Below, piece by piece: positions 45,679 to 57,080 of a DNA stretch of 64,000 bases. Under the pieces are notes generated by a model that saw only the letters and a program-made list of their open reading frames with translations, was not told the DNA's origin and ran no database searches. The translations under genes and the position numbers were made by a program. The stretch is from Parastagonospora avenae f. sp. tritici 18332-5 (taxonomy: Eukaryota; Ascomycota; Dothideomycetes; Pleosporales; Phaeosphaeriaceae), in NCBI GenBank assembly GCA_022559985.1, contig JAFJTR010000011.1:1-64000 (forward strand). The letters run 5' to 3'. Each line of letters opens with the position of its first letter. Position 1 is the stretch's first letter.

Positions 45679-45855
45679 GTCTGATACTGCAGGGAGTTGG
45701 GAGCGATGCTTTGGCGTCATGGGACATATCGTTGCATTGGAGGAGCATTGTCGCTGTTATATCTATGCTGGCATTTCCTGTCTCGTAGGAAGAAGGGGGG
45801 TATCATCATTGAATTCACATTGCATTCTTCGGCGTCAAAACAACCCAACCAAGCA

Positions 45856-46740
45856 TCATCTATGTTTCCCCTTCCTCTTTCTCACCCCCTCATCAACAGC
45901 ACTCTCCTTCTCCTCCCCCTTATCCAACACCCAACTCCGCACAATCTCCTTGATCTCAGGCTTCTTCTTCTCCCGCGCCTTCGCCTCTTTGACTTTCCTC
46001 ACATACCCCCCATACACAGCCACCTCAGCGACCGCCACACCCAAACTACCCCCCAGCGAGAGCCCCAGCCTCTTCCCCACGCTCCAGTGCCGCGCAGCCA
46101 CCCAGATAAAACACGCCACGCACACGATCGAAATCAGGATGTTTATGATCAGGATGATTTGGCGGTGGACTTCGTCGTAGGTGAGCTCGTCCTCGTCGTT
46201 TTCGGCAGGCGTTGGGTGAGAGGCGAATATGGGCGCGGTGGGGAAGCGTTGGGTGAAGGATTCGCGCGTGGGTGGGGGGTGCAGCATTTTCTCGTAGGTG
46301 CGGGCTTCTTCGGCGGCGCGGAGGCGGGTCATTAGGGCGGTGTATTGTGGGGATTTCTGGGGGAGGGGAGCAGGCGGTGGGGTGTAAATTTTTGTGTGGA
46401 AGAGGAGGGAGGAGAGTGTTGTTGGTGTTGGGATGGGGTCGGTGGATGTGGATGGGTTTGAAGGTTCGTTCGTGGTGATCGAATCGTCGCTTGACTTGTT
46501 CGTTTGTGTGTCTTCATCTTGTGGAACGGATTCTTCGAGGGGGAACTGCTTCAATAGCTTCGAGAGGTCGATCAATTGGCTGTGAGAGATGGGGTTTCCG
46601 GGCTTTGGGTCGGCGAGGGCGGGTTCTTCGGATCTTTGAAGCTTTGTAAAGTCATCCGGTGATACTTCTTCAGCTCTGGCGAGCGCCCGGACGATGCCGG
46701 GCGTCATAGTAAGCAACACCATGGCGTCGTGGTGTTTCAA
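45856..46740 (-). CDS. VMA12: VMA12, ER assembly factor for vacuolar ATPase
   Basis: ER membrane chaperone for assembly of the V-ATPase Vo sector. One exon of 294 residues. The first 125 residues are poorly ordered with a Ser/Thr/Asp-rich stretch. The Vma12 domain follows: YTALMTRLRAAEEARTYEKM (about 133-152), then PPPTRESFTQRFP and DELTYDEVHRQ. Two hydrophobic segments at about 195-216 and 226-247 are separated by the short loop ARHWSVGKR, the classic hairpin. A Lys/Arg-rich cytosolic tail, ending in KRKGKHR, is compatible with ER retention. An alternative start at Met7 is possible. It is divergent from COQ1 with a 258-bp shared promoter. Confidence 0.92.
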   Translation of the reverse strand: MKHHDAMVLLTMTPGIVRALARAEEVSPDDFTKLQRSEEPALADPKPGNPISHSQLIDLSKLLKQFPLEESVPQDEDTQTNKSSDDSITTNEPSNPSTSTDPIPTPTTLSSLLFHTKIYTPPPAPLPQKSPQYTALMTRLRAAEEARTYEKMLHPPPTRESFTQRFPTAPIFASHPTPAENDEDELTYDEVHRQIILIINILISIVCVACFIWVAARHWSVGKRLGLSLGGSLGVAVAEVAVYGGYVRKVKEAKAREKKKPEIKEIVRSWVLDKGEEKESAVDEGVRKRKGKHR

Positions 46741-46998
46741 TGTACAAATGTCGCAGCCTCAGGTCGCGTAGTTCGCCGGATGACGCGCGAAAGTCTGGCC
46801 GACTAAGGTCGACAGGGATTGTGGAGCTAGCGCGCGTCATGATTATTCGTCCTGTCTTCCTAAATCTTCCTATGGCTGGGTAAGACAGCTTGACTTCACT
46901 CACGATCCCCGGCCTGTCCCATTCGAAAACACCTGGGATAACTCTCAATTGCACTCGCTCTTCCCGACTGCGGGCTGCATTTTGAAGCAAAATTATAC

Positions 46999-48402
46999 AT
47001 GACGAGCCCATCTGCCCGGCTCGCAACGGGCATTGCGCGCCAACGAAATACGCACCGCCTCCCAAGATGCACTTCTTACAGTGCGTTGCTGCGAAATAAG
47101 AACCCCACAGCTGCGGCGATATGGCATGCTCCACGGCGGCGGAACCAGTCTTCGTGGGCGGCGGCAGTCAATGTTGCGCAGAATATCATGAGCTCCCCGC
47201 CACCAGACGCACCGATAAAGATGGACCCGTTCCAGACAGTTGCGCGGGAAATGAAGTTCTTGACGGGCAACATAAGGTCATTACTGGGGTCTGGACATCC
47301 GACGCTGGACACTGTGGCGAAATACTACACGCAAAGTGAGGGGAAATATGTGCGGCCGATGCTGGTATTGCTCATGAGTCGTGCGACGGCACTCACACCA
47401 CGGACGCCAGCGTCAAGAAGGGATTCGAGGATTGCACGGGGAGGAGTGGACACGCCAATAACAGAGCCCATGGTATTGGCGGACGAGAACCCAGACACGC
47501 CGATTAGCAGTCGAAGCTTCGATACCGCATACACACATGCAGACTCCGATATCCTACCCTCCCAACGACGACTCGCAGAAATCACCGAACTCATTCACAC
47601 CGCGTCACTCCTCCACGACGATGTCATCGATCACTCGATATCCCGACGGTCCGCACCCAGCGCCAACATTGAGTTTGGAAACAAGATGGCGGTTCTGGCT
47701 GGTGATTTCCTACTAGGACGAGCATCCGTTGCACTAGCACGATTACGAGACCCTGAAGTCACTGAGCTCCTAGCTACCGTTATCGCGAACCTCGTCGAGG
47801 GCGAATTCATGCAACTCAAAAATACAGCGCGAGACGAGAAGAACCCCGCATGGACCGAAGACACCGTATCCTACTACATCCAAAAAACATACCTCAAATC
47901 CGCATCGCTCATCTCGAAATCATGTCGCGCGGCTGCGATTCTAGGTGGGTCGGCGCCCGAAGTCGTCGAGGCGGCATATCTATATGGGAAGAATCTGGGC
48001 CTGGCATTCCAGCTCGTAGACGACATGCTAGACTACACAGTGTCGGGCGAAGAGCTAGGAAAACCCGCAGGCGCGGATCTGGAGCTCGGTCTCGCGACAG
48101 CGCCGTTATTGTTTGCGTGGAAGGATAATAAGAGCTTGGGCAAGTTAGTCGGACGCAAGTTCTCGCAGGAGGGTGATGTTCAAAGGGTGAGTTTGAACTT
48201 GTCTAATGTGATGATGGTTGAAGTGTTAATTACGTACCAGGCACGCGAAATCGTCTCCGCCAGCACCGGCCTGCAACAAACCCGCGCCCTCGCCCAAGAG
48301 TATGTCGACAAGGCCATCGAAGCAATCTCTAGTTTCCCAGACAGCGAGGCAAAATCCGGCCTCGTTGAGATGTGCACCAAAGTCATGAAGAGGAGGAAAT
48401 GA
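46999..48402 (+). CDS. COQ1: Polyprenyl diphosphate synthase for ubiquinone (COQ1)
   Basis: Makes the long isoprenoid tail of ubiquinone in mitochondria. Exons 46999-48186 and 48241-48402 give 449 residues. The first 60 residues are Arg/Ser/Ala-rich and suit a matrix presequence. The first aspartate-rich motif is LLHDDVID (Asp207-211) and the second is LVDDMLD (341-345). GKYVRPML and GDFLLGRAS are the usual substrate-binding segments. A Ser/Pro/Thr-rich insert lies at about 135-185, as in other fungal COQ1. I call a 54-nt intron (GTGAGT to CCAG, 48187-48240) because family sequences run directly from GDVQR to AREIV. It has no stop and is a multiple of three, so retention would only insert 18 residues. 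Confidence 0.95.
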   Translation: MTSPSARLATGIARQRNTHRLPRCTSYSALLRNKNPTAAAIWHAPRRRNQSSWAAAVNVAQNIMSSPPPDAPIKMDPFQTVAREMKFLTGNIRSLLGSGHPTLDTVAKYYTQSEGKYVRPMLVLLMSRATALTPRTPASRRDSRIARGGVDTPITEPMVLADENPDTPISSRSFDTAYTHADSDILPSQRRLAEITELIHTASLLHDDVIDHSISRRSAPSANIEFGNKMAVLAGDFLLGRASVALARLRDPEVTELLATVIANLVEGEFMQLKNTARDEKNPAWTEDTVSYYIQKTYLKSASLISKSCRAAAILGGSAPEVVEAAYLYGKNLGLAFQLVDDMLDYTVSGEELGKPAGADLELGLATAPLLFAWKDNKSLGKLVGRKFSQEGDVQRVSLNLSNVMMVEVLITYQAREIVSASTGLQQTRALAQEYVDKAIEAISSFPDSEAKSGLVEMCTKVMKRRK

Positions 48403-48824
48403 TTCCAAACCCCTCCAAACAACGTGTACGAGTACTGTTTCCAATATGCCACTTTACCGGATGACCAACAAATTAAAAAGGCGTCGAGATAGGTGGGTTT
48501 GGGACTAGCATTTATACCGCTCCACTTTTACGTTTCCAGCGAGGTTTTCTTTTTGCAGGTGGATGTATATATAGTGGGTGTATTCGTGTTGCGGTTTAGA
48601 GCCTTCTTATGCTAGATGTCATGGGCGCCAATGAAAGTAACGTATCGTAGAATATGAATGGTTGTAGTAGTGCATTGAGGGGTCCTATGAATGAAGTCGC
48701 TTGGGGTATATGAGTATGAATGAGGTTATAAAGATGCCTTGCTCATTGAGAGTGATGAGGCGTGAAAACCCCTTTTGTCATGATAGAATATCAATCAGTC
48801 GTATCGAAGCCGTTATGAGACATT
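48403..48824. other. 3' flanks of convergent genes
   Basis: 422 bp between two convergent stops. I see nothing but short random frames. Confidence 0.45.
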
Positions 48825-50008
48825 TCAGTGTGCTCTCTGCCCATCTTCGTGCCTCTGATGTCTCTCTTGCCGGGCTGATGTCTGCCTGTGGCGCTCGCGA
48901 TCTCTACTACGACTCCGCCTCCGCTTGCGTTCGTGCGATGATTTGCGACCGGACCCATCTCGACTGCGACTTCGACGATGCTTCACCAACCTATGTCTGT
49001 CAACATCACGACCACTATCTGAACGAAGGACCTCAACATGATCCTCCTCTCTCCGTTTCCGCTTGTGATGCCTCTCCCGCCTCTCCTCGCGCTCCTGTGC
49101 AGCCCTTAGCTCTCTGAGCTCCCGCTCGCGTTCCGCCGCCCACCTCTTCTTGTCCTCCTTCGACCTCTTGAGCTGATTCTGCGCCTGCTGCATGAACGCG
49201 AAAGGGTCGTTGGATGTGACGCGAGCGCGTTCACGCTCCTTGCGGCGCGGGTCTTCGTTTCCCCATACATTCTTGTTCTCCAAGAGGGGATAATCCAGAG
49301 CCGTGCTATCAGGCTTCTGCTGCGCGGCGTACCAGGGCTTGTGCAAGCCTTCTCTGCCGGCTGCGTTGGAGAAGCGCATGGTGTATTGGTCCTCGAAGGC
49401 GCGCTCTTTCCGCCGCTTTTCTTTCTCGGCTTCGGCGTTCTTCTCGCGCTTGTTTGCTTCCTTTGAGTCTACGGGGAAGAGGTCGATGTGGCCGGCTTGG
49501 TCTGTGAGTGGTGCATCGAGCTTGGTGTTTCGTAGTCTCAGCACCTTGGCGTCCTGCGCATTATCATCTTCTCCTGGAGCTGTGATAGATGCTGCTAGAC
49601 GTATATCCATGTCGGTATCATCTTCGCCAGCCAACTTCCGCCTTTTCCTCGTATGTCCACGATCATCGCGTTCTCGCTTGTGCTCCGGGGTCTTTTTTTT
49701 CGATTCATCGGGTGGCGGAGGTGGTGTTTGGCCTCGTAGTATAGCAGCGCGGCGTGCGGCATCGAGCTCTTGCATGCGCTGCTCATCGGCGGCTTCGCGT
49801 GCGGCGGCGGCTTCTTCGTCTGCCTTCACACGGGCGATGTTCGCGCTGTTGTAGACGTGCCATGACTATCTCGTTTTAGCATCATATACCAAGCCCGATA
49901 GTATAGAGGATTGCGTACCTTGTGGCCCAGCAAATGACTGTCTTCTCATCAGCTACTGCGAGTTGTATGCGCCGACGCAGCGCATGGTATCGAGACATAC
50001 AGAGGCAT
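48825..50008 (-). CDS. CIR_N-domain RS protein, LENG1-like (probable splicing factor)
   Basis: Probably nuclear and spliceosome-associated, by family. Exons 50001-50008 (8 nt), 49919-49937 (19 nt) and 48825-49865 give 355 residues. The first nine residues, MPLHLLGHK, come from the two tiny exons and lead into SWHVYNSANIARVKADEE, the CIR N-terminal domain in its LENG1-type form. A conserved middle segment follows with HIDLFPV and FEDQYTMRFSN, then KPWYA near 190. The C-terminal third is an RS/RD/RE-rich tail (RRSRSRD repeats), as in splicing regulators. The micro-exons were identified only because they restore the conserved N-terminus in phase. Confidence 0.85.
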
Positions 50009-50643
50009 GATGACAGTGAAGCTACCAAAGCTCGACTATTCGATGTTCGCTCTCTCGTCCATCCGTATCGAATATCGACAGGCGTAGGAGTTGACAGGTG
50101 CTTCTGCAATCAGCGACCTCGGTGAACGTTGGAGCTCAGAACGGTGACATGCATTAGCGCCGTCCCGAGCTGCGGCTGCTGTGCACAAACCACTGTCGAT
50201 CATGATATGGAGAACATCACTCTCCCCGCAATGTAATCCGTCGTTCACCTTTCCAATTTCGACCCCTTTTTTCGCCTGTCAATACTCCTAATTCTTTCGT
50301 ACGGCACCAGTTGAGACGTAATAATAACTGAATTAATACACCCCTTCTGCGGACGCTAGGCCCCAGCCTCTCCACGTTGCGCAAACCCACACTTTATTAC
50401 ACTTCAACTGCAACTGAAAGCCTTGCCGAAAGTGTGACAATGCACTACTCGAGCGCACAGATTGGCTGAAAAAGCAGTAATACGGACATTTTCCTTGTGG
50501 TCGTACCGGATCTTGCAAACAAATCACAAATACGAGAGAAGCAAAGCGAGTGTTCCTCATCCAAACTACCGCTACGGACGATCTCGCTCTGGCGCCCGAT
50601 TACCTTCAACTAGCCAGACTAGCATCCCCACTCCACTCACGAG
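50009..50643. other. Divergent promoter region
   Basis: 635 bp between the LENG1-like gene and the gene at 50644. Short frames only. Confidence 0.45.
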
Positions 50644-51419
50644 ATGCCTACTTGGATCGTTCACGGATTCCGCTGGCCTCGTGCGCAAATTCGCATTCAC
50701 ATTATTCTGCAGAACCTCGACGATGCGGCGCCGGAATGGCTTATGGCACCCGCGACTGTCGCATGTATGACCGCAAATTTCAAGCAACAATGGCCAGAGG
50801 AGATGAAGAAACTACCTGAATTGCGATTCATCGAGCAGTATGATCCCGAGGACCTCACAGTCAAAGATCAGCCTTACGCATATGTGTGCGACCAGGTGCA
50901 CGAGATCAAGACCGGTGTTGACTTTGACGAACTACGAGGAGGCGGACTGGGAGAAGATCAATGGGCCGCCATTGCAGACTTGAGAGACAAGGTGGCGCCC
51001 GGGGAAAAGCTTGGGTGGTACGTTGTTGTCAACGGAGACGTGGAAAGATGGGCACCACCGCTCGACTCCGAAGGCGAAGACACCGAAACCGAAGCAACAA
51101 ACTCTCCATTCAGCCCATCAAGCCAGCGGAGTAGTGTTGGTAGAGCCAGTGATGTCAGCGGGCAGACACAGGAGCGGCCGTCGACGAGTCGGAGTTTCAA
51201 AAAGTGGATAGGTGGGAGATTGAAGAAGTCGAAGAGGTGAGTTCGAGGACTACGAGTGTTCGATGAGATGCTGACTTATGTAGTGGGAGGGATTTAAGAG
51301 CGGATGTTCCGAAAGACCCGCCTCCTCCACTGCCGCCAATGTCGCCAAAACACGCTCTGTCTGCGCCAAAACCGGCTAACGGGAGGGTGCCCCTGCCTGC
51401 AAAGATATCGAGGAGTTAA
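50644..51419 (+). CDS. Conserved-looking ascomycete protein of unknown function, 242 aa
   Basis: I cannot name a domain. Exons 50644-51236 and 51284-51419 (47-nt intron) give 242 residues. The N-terminal 140 look globular and start MPTWIVHGFRWPRAQIRIHI, with a strand-turn pattern followed by NLDDAAPEWLMAP and LRFIEQYDPED. WYVVVNGDVERW (about 128-139) could close a beta-sheet domain. The rest is Ser/Thr/Pro-rich, with a basic KKWIGGRLKKSK patch just before the intron and a PPPPLPP run after it that could bind an SH3 domain. No signal peptide or membrane helix. The layout suggests a cytosolic adaptor, which is inference. Confidence 0.88.
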
Positions 51420-51953
51420 AACGCGAATGCAAGCCGAGGGATGATCAATCTTACATCATGTACTATGAAAATTTGCCAATGAAGGCCGGTAATGGTATGG
51501 CTTCTTGGTATAACTGTACACTTAGGAGATCAAAATATGGTATATACACCGATGAAAGGTGTCATTTTGTCATTGAGTCACAATTCCCCAAACTAATACT
51601 AGCGAGTGATCAGTGAAAGTCTGTAATTTCTCGAGTTTCTGGACTCGGTCTCTATATTCCTGTCGCAAACTCACTTTTGTGGTTAGCGTGGTTGGAGCTA
51701 TCAGCACGTGAGCGGAGCCTAGCCTAACTTTTTGGTTGCGGACCACCGAAGCTTCACCAGAGTACTATAACTCACCCATAATCTCTCCTGCGCCCGTGTT
51801 GAGACCCGCGCCCAGTCTTTTCCCTGCGCCACCGTATTTCTTAACCTTGAATTCTTGTAGCGCAATTGTGTCAGAAGCTCTGCGGAGCATATCAGGCTCG
51901 AAGCCGACAAATCGCGCTGAAGCTATTCGTGGCGTCAAGCCAATAACTTCAAG
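51420..51953. other. Intergenic promoter region of PRP6
   Basis: 534 bp, AT-rich next to the upstream stop and more mixed near PRP6. No gene is supported. Confidence 0.45.
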
Positions 51954-54852
51954 ATGAGCGGCCGACGCGATTTTCTGTCTATGCCTGCGCCCGAGAACTA
52001 TGTCGCTGGTCTCGGGCGTGGAGCGACTGGCTTCACCACGCGAAGCGATCTGGGTCCTGCGCGAGAAGGTCCTTCCGAGGAGCAGATGAAGGAGATGTTA
52101 GCGAAACGCGCGGCTTCCCTCGGTCAAGCAGCACCTTCAGCCTATGGCGTGGTAGAGAAGAAGGAGGAAGAGAAAGACGAGGAAGAAGATCGGTTTCAGG
52201 ACCCGGACAACGAAGTTGGGCTGTTCTCGAGTGGCATGAACTACGACAAGGAGGACGACGAGGCAGATCGGATATACCAGGACATCGACGATAAGATGGA
52301 CAGGAGGCGGAAAGTAAGAAGGTTAGTACCCCTGTTTTGTTTTCCCATACCTTCCTTCATGTTTGTTTTCAACGTATTCATCGTGGTTTTTTCCTCGAAC
52401 AGATACCGATGTCCGACCTAGGGAAGCTCGCGAGCAACAAGAACGAGACGAATACGAAAAGAACAATCCGAAGATTCAACTACAATTTGCCGACCTGAAA
52501 CGAGCGCTCAGTAGCGTATCGGAGGAGGAATGGGCAGCACTGCCTGAGGTCGGAGATATGACAGGAAAGGCAAAACGTGCGCGAGAAGCTCGAATGGCGA
52601 ACGCGCGATCGTACGCTGTACCGGACAGTGTGCTCCAGGCAGCCTCAAAGTCCGGTGAACTCGAAACATCTATTTCATCGAACGACGCAGATTCAGGTAC
52701 CATGACGAACTTCGCGTCGATCGGAGCTGCACAACTTTCTGCACTCCAGGTGCGCCTAGATTCTGCAGCGAACACTGGAGGCACACAGACGACTACATCA
52801 GGCACGGCAACCTCGGTGGATCCGAAAGGATACCTTACATCACTGGACAGGAAGCAAGCTATGGGCGATGAAGTGCCAGTCGAGGATATCAACCGTGCGC
52901 GAGTACTGCTTGAATCTGCAGTCAAGACCAACGTCCACAATGGACCTGGTTATGTTGCGCTTGCTCGCTTAGAAGAGGTGGCTGGCAAGATCCACACTGC
53001 GAAGAAGGTCATGCAGAAGGGTTGCGATATGTGTCCAAAGTCAATAGTTGTGTGGGAAGAGGCCATCCGGCTGAACAAGGAGAACGTGCACAACGCGAAG
53101 ATCATAGCAGCGAACGGCATTAAACTCAATCCCAAGGCTATCAAGCTTTGGCAAGCTGCAATCGATCTGGAGCAGACCCCAGCGGCACGAAAGAAGGTCA
53201 CCCGACAGGCGCTCGATCACAACCCGCAATCAGTCGAGCTATGGAAGACGCTCATCAACGACACCGAGGACATTGAAAACGTCAAGCTTCTGTTTGCAAA
53301 GGCTACGGAAACTGTGCCACTTTCAGAGGAACTCTGGATCTCCTATGCCCGAGTCAGCGATGCGGATGCAGCTCAGCAGGTCCTCAACAAGGCGCGTAAA
53401 GCAATACCTACGAGCTGGGCAATCTGGGTCCATGCTTGCAGATTGCAAGAAGAGCTGGGCAAAGTCGAGATGTGCGATCGTATCATGGAGCGTGCCGTAA
53501 AAGCACTGATCAAGGAGAATGCCATGATTAAGCGCGAAGAATGGCTGACGCAAGCCGAGATATGCGAAGAGGAAGGGGACAAGGCCACCGCAGCATCGAT
53601 CGTCAAGACCACAATTGGATGGGGTCTTGACGAGGACGATGACAGGCGCGACGTGTGGCTGGAGGATGCGAAGGGTGTATCCAGCAGAGGTCGCTACGAA
53701 ACTGCACGTGCAATCTTGGGTCACGCAGTCTCAATCTTCCCATACTCGACTACTGTCTGGCACGCATCAGCAGAGCTAGAGAAGCATCACGGCAGCACGG
53801 AATCACTTCTTAGCGTTCTCGACCGTGCGGTAAACGCCTGTCCGAACTCAGAGTCTCTCTGGCTGCTGTACGCTAGGGAGATGTGGGCATCAGGCGATCC
53901 AGAAGGTGCTCGCCAAGTACTGGGACGCTCTTTTGGCCAACTACCGGGCAATGAGAACCTGTACACTCGTGCAGTCGACTTGGAAGTAGACGCCGGCAAC
54001 TACGAGCAAGCGCGTAGTTTCTTGCAAGCTGCTCGAGAGTCAGCCGCTACTGACCGCATCTTCATGAAGTCTGCCGTTTTGGAGCGCCAGTTGGGCAACT
54101 ATGAGGATGCAATCGACATCTGCAACCAAGGCCTACAGAATTGGCCTGGTAGCTGGAAACTGCACGCCGTCAAGGGCCAGATCTACGAACAACTGTCAAA
54201 GCTCAAAGAGGCACAAGAAGCCTTCAGCATCGGCACACGTGCAGCACCCAAGTCACCAATCCTCTACATCCTCCTCTCCCGCATCCAAGAAAAGCAAGGC
54301 GCCGTCGTCAAAGCCCGCTCCACACTCGACCGCGGCAGACAAGCCAACCCCAAGAACCCTGACCTCCTCTGCGAATCCGTCCGCCTCGAACGCCGCCAAA
54401 ACAACATCCCCGCGGCGCAAAAAGTCATGGCCACGGCCCTCCAGGAATGCCCCAACTCAGGCCTACTCTGGGCCGAGAAAATCATGCACCTTGAGTCCCG
54501 CACGCAGCGCAAACCCCGCGCCCTCGAAGCCATCAAGAAGGTCGAAAAGGACCCGCAGCTGTTTGTCGTTGTGGGCCGCATCTTCTGGGCGGAGCGCCGG
54601 CTCGACAAGGCCGCGACGTGGTTTACCAAGGCGGTTGTGCTGGATCCGGATTATGGCGATGGGTGGGTGTGGTACTACAAGTTCTTGGAGCAGCATGGCA
54701 CCGAGGAAAAGAAAGCCGAGGTGCTGAGTAAGTGTGCGATGGCGGAGCCGAGGCATGGGGAGGTGTGGCAGAGGGTGAATAAGGATCCGAAGAATGCGAG
54801 GGTTGGGGTCGAGGAGGTGTTGAGGATTGCGGCGACGGAGGCGGAGGGTTGA
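51954..54852 (+). CDS. PRP6: Pre-mRNA splicing factor PRP6 (U4/U6.U5 tri-snRNP)
   Basis: Bridges U5 with U4/U6 in the tri-snRNP. Exons 51954-52321 and 52422-54852 (100-nt intron) give 932 residues, typical length. The PRP1 N-terminal domain is at 1-130: RRDFLSMPAPENYVAGLGRGATGF, then DEADRIYQDIDDKMDRRRK and, after the intron, KIQLQFADLKRAL. From about 260 to the end there are many HAT/TPR-like helical repeats (for example ARVLLESAVKTNVHNGPGYVALARLEE). I placed the donor at GTTAGT (52322) and not at the earlier GTAAGA, because only the former keeps frame with REAREQQER. Confidence 0.95.
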
Positions 54853-55163
54853 GTGTGTGAGTGAGGCCATTGGACCGTCTTCAGTGCGGTTGATTGCAAG
54901 AAGGGCGTGGTGCATATTTTCAGCTACAGGTGCTACGTTGGAGTCAGGTTTTCTTTCCACGTCAATGTGCGGAATTGTACTTCAAAAAGTCGATTCCTTC
55001 TCGACGATATTTAGAGTAAATACGGTTCAGATGCAAATGCAACAAGCCAGCCCTTATGCCCTGACTCCATCAGATAAAATAAAACAGGGTATCATCCCAT
55101 CCCATCCCATGCCCACACCAAAACGCCCCGAAAATGCCCAAATCAAACACACAACAACACCCC
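54853..55163. other. 3' flanks of convergent genes
   Basis: 311 bp between the PRP6 and HFI1 stops, with A/C-rich 3' UTR-like sequence. No gene. Confidence 0.45.
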
Positions 55164-56454
55164 TTATAAATCCGCAAAGTTCAACACATCATCCAACACG
55201 CCATCCAACCCCTCCGCCTCGGCCCCCTGCCACCCCTCCTCGCCATCAATCTGCATCGGCTCACCCACACCATCCCCCATACTCAGTTCCACGCTCCACA
55301 CCTCGCCGCCCTTGCCATTCGCCCCATCTTCCTGCCACGCATACAAATCTTCCACGCCCTGCGTATCCAAACATCGCGAATGCAGCACCTGCCCCGCGAT
55401 AATGGGCGTCTGGCCCAGATACCCATCGCCCAGTCTTAATGCCAATTGCAAGTCCTCCATACACAGCATTTTCCTTTTTCTCCTCTCTTCAATTTCCACG
55501 GCCTCGCCGTCGCGCTCGAGGCGCTTCTTAAACTCAGCCGTCTTGACGAAGCCGGGCCCGTTGGTACAGACTTTACCGAGGAGCGACATGAGCGCCTCTT
55601 TGATGTACGTCTCGGTCGCGATGTTGAGGAACTCTGCGCAGTCGGGGGCGTGGCCTTGGGGGAGGCCGAATTCATAGCAGGTCGGAAGCAGGCGGTGTGT
55701 TATTGTGGTGGGGGTGGGGAATTCGTGGGTTTCGGCGAAGAGGGAGGAAGTATAGCGTTTGCGGATTTCGAGGTCCCAGTCTAAAGAGTGGTGGGGTTAG
55801 TATGTTTGGATGGGAGGTATGGGTATGGTTATTATAGGACGTACTTGTCTTGCCGAATCCTCCTCCCTGGTTACCCCCTACAGGACCGCTCTCGGGCTGC
55901 TTGACTTTCCGCGCCTCGATGTATTCCTGCACCACGGCGCCGGCATCTCCATCTGCTGTTGGTATTGTTTTCAGTCGTTTGCGCTCGCGGCGGCTTAATT
56001 GCATGACCTCGTGTTTCAGCCTCTTCTCGCTCTCGTCGTGGGTGCCCTTGACGGTCCCGCTGCTCGGCTTGTCACTACTGCTGACCCAGCTCGCGATGCC
56101 AGCTTCGGGCGGGTCGCGCCAGGCATTTGCGTATATCGCTGTAAAAAGCGCATTGTGTGCGTGTTCGAGGGCAGGGGTGGTGAGGATGCGGGATAAGGAG
56201 TGCGAGAGTTCCTCTTGGTTCAAGTTGCCCAGCAGGAAGAAAGACAGCGCTTTCTTATAGGTAGTCCAGTCTGCGTCGCTGATTGCGCTCTTCACCGCCG
56301 TGTACAGTGGCTCGACGTCTACGCGCGGCGTCCGTGGTGCGCTTGGCTTCTTGCCCAGGTCGGTTTGGAGATTGAGGCCGGGCAGAGCGTTGTTGGAGAG
56401 GGCGGGGGACATGTTCAATCCGTTCATAGCGCCGGGCGCAATTGTGCCCGCCAT
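55164..56454 (-). CDS. HFI1: SAGA subunit HFI1/ADA1
   Basis: Structural subunit of the SAGA coactivator, which pairs with TAF12 through a histone fold. Exons 55845-56454 and 55164-55780 give 408 residues. The SAGA-Tad1 region begins at about 45: RVDVEPLYTAVKSAISDADWTTYKKAL and FLLGNLNQEELSHSL, then HNALFTAIYANAWRD. A basic RRERKRLK patch is near 155. The second exon starts NWDLEIRKRY and holds the histone-fold segment ATETYIKEALMSLLGKVC, followed by KMLCMEDLQLALRLGD. The C-terminus is acidic. TAF12 is also in this window, 32 kb away. Confidence 0.92.
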
Positions 56455-57080
56455 TGTGGCGGATGGGATGCGCTTTCAAGCGCTCAATGTTGCGGATGGT
56501 CGAGTCGTCGCGTGTCGAGGTGCGGACCGATGCGCGTGTGGGGAGAGCTTGCGGAGCTCGGGGGAGCGTCGCGTCACTGGCGCAGGCTTCGGTGCGGATA
56601 TGGACGTGTGCCAGGCGGATCGCAGCGGCCGTCGGTAATGTTCGGCGATGTTTTCGAGGCGTGTAGGGCTGCGCAGGTGGCGTCAGTTGATGGAACGTCG
56701 TCGGAGTGGTGCTGGTGAGGTTGGGGAGACGTCGGTGGTTTGTGAGGAACCACCGACCTGGAGTCGTCTGCAATTGTATCAAGTACATCAGCTTTGCAGA
56801 CAGACACAGCTGTGCCATATTACACTCACTGCCTCTTGTCTCCCTGATTGTTCTGCAGCTCGAAGTATTTGCGCAAGGTCGAAAACATGGTAAGGCGAAG
56901 TTCAGTTCCAAGCTGCACTGGAAAAGCATAAAGAGCCCATTGCATGTGATGCCTTCATTTCACACACGTTCGCCAGATACTCTGTAACGCCATGACAATC
57001 CATGCCCTGCTCACCCATGCATGCAAGCACTTTTGCACAAAAAGAAGTTTTGAATACATATCGCAATCGCGCTCCTCGCC
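56455..57080. other. Intergenic, 5' of HFI1 and 3' of GCN1
   Basis: 626 bp. A 224-codon minus-strand frame (56255-56929) overlaps the HFI1 first exon out of frame and looks spurious. No gene is supported. Confidence 0.45.

Noticed and set aside
56255..56929. 224-codon minus-strand frame
   Set aside because: It overlaps HFI1 exon 1 out of frame. Composition is His/Arg/Thr/Pro-rich as expected of a shadow frame.
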